Of a stretch of DNA of 64,000 bases, positions 55,701 through 64,000 are shown piece after piece. The notes below the pieces were generated by a model. That model saw only the letters and a list, made by a program, of their open reading frames with translations, had not been told where the DNA came from and did no database searches. The position numbers and the translations under genes were made by a program. The stretch's first letter is position 1; each line of letters starts with the position of its first letter. Origin of the DNA: Limnomonas spitsbergensis (taxonomy: Eukaryota; Chlorophyta; Chlorophyceae; Chlamydomonadales); NCBI GenBank assembly GCA_037349105.1, contig JAYJMM010000094.1:2542001-2606000 (forward strand), read 5' to 3'.

Positions 55701-58700
55701 TTGCCACTTGTAACCAGCAGGCTAGTGCCCCCCCTCCCCCCGACGCTCAAGCGCCCCCACTCGTGCCACTTGTAACCAGCAGGCTAGTGCCCCCCCCCCC
55801 CTCCCACGCTCAAGCGCCCCCACTCTTGCCACTTGTAACCAGCAGGCTAGTGCCCCCCCCCACCCCACGCTCAAGCGCCCCCACTCGTGCCACTTGTAAC
55901 CAGCAGGCTAGTGCCCCCCCCACCCCCCCTCCCACGCTCAAGCGCCCCCACTCGTGCCACTTGTAACCAGCAGGCTAGTGCCCCCCCCCCCCCACGCTCA
56001 AGCGCCCCCACTCGTGCCACTTGTAACCAGCAGGCTAGTGCCCCCCCCCTCCCACGCTCAAGCGCCCCCACTCTTGCCACTTGTAACCAGCAGGCTAGTG
56101 CCCCCCCCCCCCCCCGACGCTCAAGTGCCCCCACTCGTGCCACTTGTAACCAGCAGGCTAGTGCCCCCCCCCCCCCCCCCCGACGCTCAAGCGCCCCCAC
56201 TCTTGCCACTTGTAACCAGCAGGCTAGTGCCCCCCCCCCCCCACGCTCAAGCGCCCCCACTCGTGCCACTTGTAACCAGCAGGCTAGTGCCCCCCCCCCC
56301 CCCGACGCTCAAGCGCCCCCACTCGTGCCACTTGTAACCAGCAGGCTAGTGCCCCCCCCCCCCCCCCGACGCTCAAGCGCCCCCACTCGTGCCACTTGTA
56401 ACCAGCAGGCTAGTGCCCCCCCCCCCCCCCCCCCACGCTCAAGCGCCCCCACTCGTGCCACTTGTAACCAGCAGGCTAGTGCCCCCCCCCCCCCCCCCCA
56501 CGCTCAAGCGCCCCCACTCGTGCCACTTGTAACCAGCAGGCTAGTGCCCCCCCCCCCCCCGACGCTCAAGCGCCCCCACTCGTGCCACTTGTAACCAGCA
56601 GGCTAGTGCCCCCCCCCCCCCCCCCCCCACGCTCAAGCGCCCCCACTCGTGCCACTTGTAACCAGCAGGCTAGTGCCCCCCCCCCCCCCCCCCGACGCTC
56701 AAGTGCCCCCACTCGTGCCACTTGTAACCAGCAGGCTAGTGCCCCCCCCCCCCCCCCGACGCTCAAGTGCCCCCACTCGTGCCACTTGTAACCAGCAGGC
56801 TAGTGCCCCCCCCCCCCCCCCCCGACGCTCAAGCGCCCCCACTCTTGCCACTTGTAACCAGCAGGCTAGTGCCCCCCCCCCCCCCCCGACGCTCAAGTGC
56901 CCCCACTCGTGCCACTTGTAACCAGCAGGCTAGTGCCCCCCCTCCCCCCCCCCCGACGCTCAAGTGCCCCCACTCGTGCCACTTGTAACCAGCAGGCTAG
57001 TGCCCCCCCCCCCCCCCCCGACGCTCAAGCGCCCCCACTCTTGCCACTTGTAACCAGCAGGCTAGTGCCCCCCCCCCCCCCCCGACGCTCAAGTGCCCCC
57101 ACTCGTGCCACTTGTAACCAGCAGGCTAGTGCCCCCCCCCCCCCCCCCCCGACGCTCAAGCGCCCCCACTCTTGCCACTTGTAACCAGCAGGCTAGTGCC
57201 CCCCCCCCCCCACGCTCAAGCGCCCCCACTCGTGCCACTTGTAACCAGCAGGCTAGTGCCCCCCCCCCCCCCCGACGCTCAAGCGCCCCCACTCGTGCCA
57301 CTTGTAACCAGCAGGCTAGTGCCCCCCCCCCCCCCCCCGACGCTCAAGCGCCCCCACTCGTGCCACTTGTAACCAGCAGGCTAGTGCCCCCCCCCCCCCC
57401 CCCCCACGCTCAAGCGCCCCCACTCGTGCCACTTGTAACCAGCAGGCTAGTGCCCCCCCCCCCCCCCCCCACGCTCAAGCGCCCCCACTCGTGCCACTTG
57501 TAACCAGCAGGCTAGTGCCCCCCCCCCCCCCGACGCTCAAGCGCCCCCACTCGTGCCACTTGTAACCAGCAGGCTAGTGCCCCCCCCCCCCCCCCCCCAC
57601 GCTCAAGCGCCCCCACTCGTGCCACTTGTAACCAGCAGGCTAGTGCCCCCCCCCCCCCCCCCCGACGCTCAAGCGCCCCCACTCGTGCCACTTGTAACCA
57701 GCAGGCTAGTGCCCCCCCCCCCCCCCCCCCCGACGCTCAAGCGCCCCCACTCGTGCCACTTGTAACCAGCAGGCTAGTGCCCCCCCCCCCCCCCGACGCT
57801 CAAGCGCCCCCACTCGTGCCACTTGTAACCAGCAGGCTAGTGCCCCCCCCCCCCCCCCCGACGCTCAAGCGCCCCCACTTGTGCCACTTGTAACCAGCAG
57901 GCTAGTGCCCCCCCCCCCCCCCCCGAAGCTCAAGCGCCCCCACTCTTGCCACTTGTGACCAGCAGGCTAGTGCCCCCCCCCCCCCCCCCACGCTCAAGCG
58001 CCCCCACTCTTGCCACTTGTAACCAGCAGGCTAGTGCCCCCCCCCCCCCCCCCGACGCTCAAGCGCCCCCACTTGTGCCACTTGTAACCAGCAGGCTAGT
58101 GCCCCCCCCCCCCCCCCCCCCGACGCTCAAGCGCCCCCACTCGTGCCACTTGTAACCAGCAGGCTAGTGCCCCCCCCCCCCCCCCCCGACGCTCAAGCGC
58201 CCCCACTCTTGCCACTTGTAACCAGCAGGCTAGTGCCCCCCCTCCCCCCCCCCCGACGCTCAAGCGCCCCCACTCGTGCCACTTGTAACCAGCAGGCTAG
58301 TGCCCCCCCCCCCCCCCCCGACGCTCAAGCGCCCCCACTCTTGCCACTTGTAACCAGCAGGCTAGTGCCCCCCCTCCCCCCCCCCGACGCTCAAGCGCCC
58401 CCACTTGTGCCACTTGTAACCAGCAGGCTAGTGCCCCCCCCCCCCCCCCCCCCGACGCTCAAGCGCCCCCACTCGTGCCACTTGTAACCAGCAGGCTAGC
58501 ACGCCCAATCGCCCACCTGTGCTAGCGGATCCCCCTCCACTTTGCGCTGATCAGCTAGGACCTTCAAGTGTGCCATGAGCTCGTGGCCGTAAGGGGTGAA
58601 CTCGCCATCCGCGTGCTTGTAGTAGCTGTCCATCTGAGGCAGACGAGCGGGGAGCAGGCGGGGAACACTCGGAGAACTGGCAGGGAGCAATCAGAGAGCA

Positions 58701-60509
58701 GGCAGGGTGGGGGTACACTTGGTGTACACTTTCTGTTTCTGGGCCTTGTAATACAAGTGTGAACCCGGCCCCTAGACCATATTCATGATTTCATGCCAAT
58801 CCAATGCACTCCGGTGCAAGTGACGCAGCTGGTGTAGCATTTATGATTCCTTGACGTTGCAATGCACTGTTGGTGCCAGTCCGTGAAATAGACGGCAATC
58901 ACGTGGTATCATGATGTCATGGACGCAGACCTGATGCAATATTGCCCACACACTTTTACAGCTAGGAGAGATCAACCCGTTAGTCCTGACCAGGGGGAAG
59001 ACCTCCGGTTCCACTTCCCATCCCTACCCACACCTAGTGGGCCACTACCGGCTGCAGCTCGTAGAGGTAATCATGGACCGCCTGTTGGTACATATACCAC
59101 TTATACTTAATTCCCAATATACCAGCACCAGTGCCCCATTGCCCATAGCTTTTAGACATGGGCCAGCAGGCACTTACCGGGGGGAAGAACTCAGGCTCTG
59201 TTTCCCTTCCCTGCTCCTTGAGCTTAGCCAGAATCTGATCCTGATCGTACACCCTGGGATCGGGTCAGGGCAGGACAGGGTCAAGCACGGGGCTGGAATA
59301 AAATAGGTTTACAATGTTTGCATCCTGTTTTTACCGTTGGTATCAGGACAGGACAGTGTACGCATGGGGCTGGCATGGCGAAATACTTACATTGTCTCAT
59401 CCTGGTCACATACAGGATGGACAGAACAGGAACAATCTGTTCAGGGCAGGGCAGTAGGACAGGTCAAGGCAGGTCAGAACAGGAACACTATGGTCAGGTG
59501 AAGGCAGGGCAGAGAGGAAAAGGAGCACTACAGTCAGGGCAGGGCAGAACATACTTCAATATTCTGCCAAGTCAGGGCAGGTTTTTGGTTAAATGATTGA
59601 GAGGTTTAGGACAGAACAGGAGCATTATGTGAAGAGAAGGGCAGGGCAGAGCGGAAAAGGAGCACTACATACATAGCAGTTCAGTGGCATATTCAGGGCA
59701 ACTGTGAAAAGTGGGTGAGAGAAACCTCGTCCCACATCTCCTCCAAGGATTTCTCAGTAACTCATTCACACCATTTTGTATTGCGCAAGCCGGATAATCT
59801 AAGGAGCTTGACCTTTGCTCCGACAATTTGCTGGGGAGACACCATGCACGCGATAGCCAATAAGCCAGATGCACTCAGAGGCCCATGCAGACGTATGTAA
59901 TCTTACTGTGGCGCTGAGGGATGAGAGCCCTCCATGCATGCTCTCATGCATACTCCCATGCATATCCTCATGTATGATAATATGCATGTTCCAATGTATG
60001 CCTGTATGCATATGCCCATGCATGCTCCTATACATGCTCTCATGCAATTAGCTTCAGCCTGCAGCTTGCATTGCTCACAAGCTGCCATGCGGACTGGCTG
60101 GTTGCCTCAGGTCGGGGGCCGAGGGCAATGCCTCTTCGAATTCAACAATCAGCACCTATTTTAGAATCTTAAGCATTTTCGCACCTACTTCTCATCAGTG
60201 CTGACCCATGCAAAGCAAGGCAGGCGTTCTGCTTGTGCTTGGGGTCATACCAGCATGGGCATGAGTGCCTCTCAGGTTCCCTCCCATCCAAATCTGCCCA
60301 GAAGCCTGGCAGCGACCATTGGTTAGACTGAGTTAAGGCACTGCAGCAAGCATGTTTGCACGTCCACACTACTCGCCAGTGTAGGCCCATGCAAGCGGCA
60401 TCCGCAACGACGGCACCCAGTACGGCAGCCTTGGCTCGCTGCTCGGCGGTCAGAGATGCAGCCTTCAGGGAGCGTGACGCGCTAAGGGCGGCTGATGTCG
60501 AATCCGCGC
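28783..60509 (-). CDS. ADP-ribosylglycohydrolase (ARH) family protein, ten exons over about 32 kb
   Basis: Minus-strand exons: about 60509-60377, 59253-59178, 59081-59049, 58633-58517, 34812-34666, 33229-33098, 32969-32943, 32685-32571, 29579-29410 and 28911-28783 (stop). All nine junctions keep phase. Blocks in family order are AVLGAVVADAACMGLHW, VYDQDQILAKL with PEFFPP, GEFTPYGHELMAHLKVLA, ALYFKGQTDVSHYLNVASRA, AVVALLFGTPELVPAMEVAV, GLSCGLPEAFQGGVLASINH, NLIAGGDNASRCVLTGALLA and GMDCIPESWRERTKHYVEAE. The whole is about 315 residues, normal for the family. ARH enzymes remove ADP-ribose using two Mg ions held by aspartates. Here the usual GGDTD is GGDNAS and the DDT-type motif is ETDAEA, as in divergent or J1-crystallin-like members, so catalysis is doubtful. 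The first junction needs a GC-AG intron (TG then GCGAGT). Exon 32969-32943 is a 9-codon microexon with a weak donor (GTCCCG). The start codon lies further upstream and was not found. Confidence 0.85.
29585..30420 (-). repeat. Decayed copies of ARH-family exon 9 start
   Basis: GAGGGTATAGTGCTCGCCAG (minus, about 29650-29625) copies exon 9's CAAGGCGGAGTGCTCGCCAG. Weaker GTGCTGGCTAGTAT-like words recur at 29940 and 29880, leading into the regular 47-bp array further upstream in the intron. Confidence 0.6.
30425..32520. repeat. 47-bp minisatellite, about 45 copies, in ARH-family intron 8
   Basis: Units are GACCCCTCCCCCCTGTCCCA, TTCACCCCTGCAACCAGTGC, TAGCCAG. Variants are CAAGCAG for CAACCAG, CCATCCAC for CCATTCAC, and changes in C-run length. 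On the minus strand the core GTCCTGGCTAGCACTG resembles GTGCTCGCCAGCATTA of exon 9, supporting origin from that exon's edge. Confidence 0.95.
32725..32765 (-). repeat. Copy of ARH-family exon 8 acceptor
   Basis: Plus-strand AGTGTGACCATCCAGGGTTC AGGG repeats the true acceptor region AGTGTGACCCTACAGGGTTC about 60 bases away, on the intron side. Confidence 0.65.
33230..34250 (-). repeat. 114-bp array made of ARH-family exon 6 acceptor and first codons, about 9 copies
   Basis: Each minus-strand unit contains CACCATGCACCAG (acceptor), GCCCCCGCCGTGGTAGCGCT and GGAGCTGGTGCCAGCTATGG. These are identical or nearly so to the true exon 6 start at 33229. The unit is 38 codons, so most copies stay in frame and encode HQAPAVVALLFGTPELVPA. 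Three copies lack about 4 bases and break the frame. A more decayed unit lies at 34250-34460 (VVALLFSNPEVALAMD). Confidence 0.93.
34828..34900. repeat. 12-bp repeat GGCAATGAGTGT, six copies
   Basis: Exact tandem 12-mers just upstream (in transcription) of exon 5's acceptor. Confidence 0.95.
34905..35870. repeat. 44-bp minisatellite, about 21 copies, in ARH-family intron 4
   Basis: Units GTGAATGGTGCTGTGAGTTG, TGTGGTGGACTGGTGGGTGG, AGAG, with CTG/TTG/ATG variants at one position. The unit is not a multiple of three, and a 403-codon minus-strand ORF across it is spurious. Confidence 0.95.
36030..58497. repeat. Giant 63-bp poly-C minisatellite, about 350 copies, inside one intron
   Basis: About 22.4 kb of head-to-tail units: GACGCTCAAGCGCCCCCACT, CTTGCCACTTGTAACCAGCA, GGCTAGTG and then a run of about 8-19 C. 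Common variants are TCTTGCC/TCGTGCC, TAACC/TGACC/TAGCC, GACGCT/CACGCT/AACGCT, and C runs broken by T or A. Rare variants (ACACACACGCTC, TTGCATTTTG, CACGCACAAG, TTGCAACTTG) recur at kilobase spacing, showing duplication of larger blocks. The array begins 19 bases after the exon 4 donor of the ARH-family gene and fills most of intron 4. All ORFs over it are repeat artefacts. Confidence 0.98.
59930..60055. repeat. 12-bp CATGCAT-rich repeat
   Basis: About ten imperfect units such as CTCATGCATACTCCCATGCA alternate, each with a CATGCAT or ATGTAT half-palindrome. The array lies in the first intron of the ARH-family gene. Confidence 0.8.
60190..60228 (-). repeat. Copy of ARH-family exon 1 end plus donor
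   Basis: The minus strand reads TTTGCATGGGTCAGCACTGA then TGAGAAG. The true exon 1 edge is TTGCATGGGCCTACACTGGC then GAGTAG. The copy is about 160 bases downstream in the intron. Confidence 0.6.
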
Positions 60510-61494
60510 TGCTATGTCCACACCCTAAGATGGCGAGGAATGCAGAGACGGGGCTCTTAGAAATTGATTGCAGCGCGGATGAAGGGTGGGTTCAAAACTC
60601 CAAATAAACACTGGGTGGGTTTGAAAACCAGATTAGAGGGTGTGCTGAGGGCGCTTTCTTTGGCAAAATAAGAGAGGCGTCAGGCTGGTGCGTCTCACCC
60701 ATCAATTTAGATGGCCTTAAGGGGGAGAGCGGTGCTCGGCCGAGCGAGGCAGGGGCCAGACTCGGGCAGCCGGTCGGTTTGGAGAACAATGTAGAGATCG
60801 TCGGCGTGAGTTGGAGTCACTGCTACGGTAACTTAGCCCCGTAAATGTGAAGGCACAGTTAGGTAGTTTTGGAACTATGGAGAAAGTGGCACTGTGCCTT
60901 AGAATGTCGTGTTGACCCAGGGGGACCCTGTGTTGACCCGTATGCATGGCCATGATACGATCAGACATTCGAGAAGGAGATTTGTGAGTCAAGCAGTTCA
61001 TTCATTACCCGGGTGTTATCCCCGAGCTTGAACTTAATTTAAGATGACTAGTGTCAAGTCTTCACCCTGTATTTTGCTCTTACTGTCAAGGCTTTATTCA
61101 CTACCGGTAAGCATTGACCATCTGTCCTACACAGTCCAAACTGGTGCCAGTCGTGTTCTGCTGGTTTTTCTTATGCTGATTTTGTGGTCTTCCAACTGCC
61201 CGATGCCACAGCAGAGAAACTGATACGTACCAGAGAAAGGGTTGCGCACAAAATACAAGGATAAGAAAGCAGACCAGGCGGACATGGTAACTGCAGCACT
61301 ATATAAGCCGATGGATTGCCATATATCACTCGTAAAAGATCATGCAGAAGGATCCCAAACACGTTCTTGAACGTGGGAAAATCCCTAGAATCCATGTTAC
61401 TTACTTATTGCGTGCAAGGGCGAGCCTCATGATGGTCCAAGGTTCCTCTCAGCGGAGCCCTGCAGACTGCCTTTTTGAAGCACACACTGGCCGC

Positions 61495-61825
61495 CTCCAA
61501 ACCATCTCGCCTTCAGTCACGAAGGACCCCATGAGATCCAGGACATAGGTCAACAGAGCCCACCTGTCCCTGCGAAGCACGCGCAACCCGCCTCCGTGCC
61601 GACTCGTTTCTGATGACCAAGAAGCCCATGAGATTAAGGACAGGGGTCAACAGAGCCCGCGGATCCCTGGGAAGCACACACGGCCTGCCTCTGTCCTGTC
61701 TCATTCTAGGTCACCAGGAACCCTAAGACGTAAGGCATGGGTCAGCGACGAAGCGCTGCCTGTCTTCGCGAAGCGCGCGCTGCACGCCTCCGTGCCATCT
61801 CCTCCTCAGTCACCGAGAAAACTCC
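61495..61825 (-). repeat. About 100-bp tandem repeat with exon-like cores, about 3-4 copies
   Basis: Minus-strand units share GTGACTGAGGAGGAGATGGC, ACGGAGGCGTGCAGCGCGCG and CTTCGCGAAGACAG or decayed forms. The best copy (61820-61770) would encode VTEEEMARRRAARASRR. Another copy has a usable donor (GACAG then GTGGGC). One may be a true exon of the 62-kb gene; I cannot tell which. Confidence 0.55.
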
Positions 61826-62049
61826 TGAACACACACAGGAATTGAAACAGAGCCTGAGCACTTATTAATGTATTGCAAGGGAGCCCCTTGAAGCAGGCAC
61901 AACACGCGTAGGTTTCGAAGTTCATGCAAGGCCTTGAGTGAGATCCAGACACTGCCAAAAGGCTGCCCTGTTGCCATATACTGTCGCTCTGCCAGCGTGG
62001 TTCTGGGGCCAAGTCTTTGAATCAAGCTGCCCCCCTTCTCTCCCTTCTG

Positions 62050-62175
62050 AGCTCACCTTCGTCCTCTGATGCACTCTGCCTCCTTAACTCCATAACATTT
62101 CCTCAACACTCCTCTGCCTGCTTTATCCCATCCTGAGCCCACCTTTGTCTTCTGGTCTACTCAGCCCAGCTTACA
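62050..62175 (-). repeat. Two copies of the donor end of exon 62596-62241
   Basis: Plus-strand CTCACCTTCGTCCTCTGATG CACTC (about 62054) and CCCACCTTTGTCTTCTGGTC (about 62139) match the true edge CTTACCCTCGTCCTCTGATG CACTC at 62236. The spacing is about 90 bases. Confidence 0.75.
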
Positions 62176-62240
62176 ATGCCCTCGCCGCTTCTCCCCCCTC
62201 TACTTCCTGCTCAGCCTGCTCTTTTCCCCTCTGATCTTAC

Positions 62241-62957
62241 CCTCGTCCTCTGATGCACTCGGCCCGCTGGAGTCCACAAAAGCCCCTCCTCCTCCTCCTC
62301 CTCTGCCGCCTGAACGCGAGCCCTCCGCCACTCCCTGGGCTGTTAGCTGCAACGCGCCGCGGTTACCTGATGCTGTAGGAGTCTGCGGTGCAGGGCGCCG
62401 TACAGAGGCCGCTGGCAGCCGCTCAGCGCTAACGCCTCCGATCCTGTTCGTCCCAACCCGCGCAGAATCTGAGAGCGCAGGGGAGGGCGGGGCCTGCAGA
62501 TCCGGCCTGGGTGCAGAGCGAGCACGGGACGGGTCCTCTGAGCCGCGGCGGGCGCTGGGGCTGCGCGGCGGGCGCTGCGGATCAGCAGACCTACCCCTGT
62601 GCGTGAGGGAGCAAACGCGGCCCGTGATTAGGAAGCACAAGTCAGAGGTAGGACATAAGCAGCCCCCCCTCTTGTAGGGTCAGCTCATACAGCCAATCCG
62701 GCTCCTCTCTCGTCACTTTCAGCCCATTGCCGCTGCAGAAGAAATTGTATTCCAGCACCCAACCCAATGCCAGACATTCAGCCGCCCTGATCTCCATCCT
62801 TCACTGGCACGGCCCTCCAGCTCACTGACCGTGAGTCTACCGAGCCTGCAAAGGAGCCGTCCCTGCTGGCACGGCCCTCCAACGCCTGTTGGGCGGCTGA
62901 CAGCCGTGCCTCACGTCCTTGGCGGATGATGCGCAACCCCTCAGACTCCAGAGGCTC
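62241..62957 (-). CDS. Unrecognised protein, three internal exons
   Basis: Exons 62957-62830, 62798-62655 and 62596-62241 join in phase (2, 2) at GT-AG sites. The first encodes EPLESEGLRIIRQGREARLS and a helical stretch, the second MEIRAAECLALGWVLEYNFF and VTREEPDWLYELTLQEGG, the third a disordered R/S/P/G-rich segment ending SSGPSASEDE before donor GTAAGA. The second exon looks most conserved (acidic, aromatic, compact), but I do not recognise a family. The second and third introns are very short (31 and 58 bases) and the donor of the second exon (AT then GTCCTA) is weak, so retention or a different join is possible. Both gene ends lie outside what could be resolved. Neighbouring intronic copies of its exon edges support these being real exons. 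Confidence 0.55.
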
Positions 62958-63099
62958 CTAGACGGAGCAGTGCCGGCAAGAGGGGAGGACGGGCAGAAGT
63001 GAGGCAGTGCAAGCAGCAGGGTCAAGGACTGGCTGAAGCGTATCAGACTGAAGCTTATCAGGCTGAAGCGTGTCAGGCTGAAGTATATCAGACAGCAGG

Positions 63100-63150
63100 A
63101 TAAAGCAAAGCCCCTAGGACTGCAGGACCTCCTAGGCAAAGCAGTGCAGG
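63100..63150 (-). repeat. Copy of the acceptor of exon 62957
   Basis: The minus strand reads GCACTGCTTTGCCTAGGAGG, TCCTGCAGTCCTAGGGG. The true acceptor region is GCACTGCTCCGTCTAGGAGC, CTCTGGAGTCTGAGGGG. The copy is about 170 bases upstream. Confidence 0.75.
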
Positions 63151-63159
63151 AAAGGGGTA

Positions 63160-64000
63160 TATGATGAGGCAGCATTAAGCAGCAAGGGCAGTTGCATGCA
63201 GTAGGGGCATAGAGCATGAGGTGGAAGAGGCATAACGCATCAACAGTGGCAGGCAGTAGCAGGCAACAGGGGCAGTAGCATGCAGCAGGGGCATAGAGCA
63301 TGAGGTGGGAGAGGCATAACGCATCAACAGTGGCAGTTAGTAGCAGGCAGGAGGGACAATAGCATGCAGCAGGGGCATAGAGCATGAGGTGGGAGGAGCA
63401 CAACGCATCAACAGTGGCAGTTAGTAGCAGGCAGGAGGGGCAATAGCATGCAGCAGGGGGCATAGAACATGAGGTGGGAGGAGAATAACGCATCAACAGC
63501 GGCAGGCAGTAGCAGGCAAGAGGGGCAGTAGCATGCAGCAGGGGCATAGAACATGAGGTGGGAGGAGCATACCGCATCAACAGTGGCAGTTAGTGGCAGG
63601 CAGGAGGGGCAGTAGCATGCAGCAGGAGCATGAGGTGGGAGGAGCGTAACGCATCAACAGTGGCAGTCAGTAGCAGGCAGGAGGGGCAATAGCATGCAGC
63701 AGGGGCATAGAGCATGAGGTGGGAGGAGCATAACGCATCAACAGTGGCAGTTAGTAGCAGGCAGGAGGGGCAATAGCATGCAGCAGGGGCATAGAGCATG
63801 AGGTGGGAGGAGAATAACGCATCGACAGAGGCAGTTAGTGGCAGGCAGGAGGGGCAATAGCATGCAGCAGGGGCATAGTGCATGAGGTGGGAGGAGCATA
63901 ACGCATCAACAGTGGCAGTTAGTAGCAGGCAGGAGGGTCAATAGCATGCAGCAGGGGCATAGAGCATGAGGTGGGAGGAGCATACCGCATCAACAGTGGC
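63160..64000. repeat. 85-bp minisatellite running off the window, about 10 copies
   Basis: Units contain GCATAGAGCATGAGGTGGGA, GGAGCATAACGCATCAACAG, TGGCAGTTAGTAGCAGGCAG and GAGGGGCAATAGCATGCAGC. Its far end is not in the window. ORFs across it on the minus strand are repeat artefacts. Confidence 0.93.

Larger units (their letters stand above)
60600..62240. other. Region between the ARH-family gene and the 62-kb gene; few supported features
   Basis: The missing 5' exon of the ARH-family gene and 3' exons of the 62-kb gene should lie here. No exon could be fixed with both splice sites. A duplicated CAAACCCACCC/GAACCCACCC word at 60590-60630 may be an acceptor copy. Confidence 0.4.

Noticed and set aside
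36030..58497. Dozens of ORFs of 60-258 codons on both strands across the poly-C array, encoding PLVTSRLVPPPPP-type repeats
   Set aside because: They arise because the unit lacks stops; frame changes with every C-run length, start codons are inside the unit, and no conserved non-repeat sequence is attached.
36030..58497. Poly-C array as a pure assembly artefact
   Set aside because: Units differ by many substitutions and show structured higher-order blocks, and phase-matched exons of one gene lie on both sides; the exact length may still be wrong.
1..64000. tRNA, rRNA and other structured RNA genes
   Set aside because: No complete cloverleaf or rRNA segment was recognised by eye; the tRNA-like words at 3221 and 27865 lack a clear B box.

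Overview
The window looks like nuclear DNA of a green alga, probably chlamydomonadalean. The coding exons are GC-rich and short, introns are abundant and end in good GT-AG signals, minisatellites are dense, and a TGTAA polyadenylation-type word lies downstream of one stop codon. No bacterial, organellar or viral gene order is visible. The lineage is an inference. I assembled the gene models by hand from exon reading frames, splice sites and matching intron phases.

Layout. 605-5928 (-): a multi-exon gene for a mitochondrial fission process protein (MTFP1/MTP18-like). 5929-7483: divergent intergenic region. 7484-13589 (+): a complete six-exon phospholipid scramblase gene (302 codons), followed by a 98-bp tandem array built from its own last exon. 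15316-17640: no gene resolved. 17792-20526 (-): two long exons of a glutamine-rich protein of unknown function. 20527-24773: dispersed repeats and ambiguous ORFs. 24774-26597 (-): a complete three-exon SH3BGR/thioredoxin-fold protein (151 aa). 28783-about 60509 (-): an ADP-ribosylglycohydrolase-family gene of ten exons spread over nearly 32 kb. One of its introns (34813-58516, 23.7 kb) is almost entirely a 63-bp poly-C minisatellite of roughly 350 copies. 62241-62957 (-): three exons of an unrecognised gene, next to an 85-bp array that runs off the window end.

The strongest unexplained signal is the origin of the tandem repeats. In every gene here, the DNA beside an exon holds degenerate copies of that exon's own boundary. 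Copies of acceptor plus exon start lie upstream of exons, and copies of exon end plus donor (or stop) lie downstream. Some are single copies and some have grown into arrays of 5 to 45 units. Splice-junction duplication therefore appears to seed the minisatellites and lengthen the introns, while leaving many decoy splice sites. The genes do not form an obvious pathway; what they share is this intron architecture.
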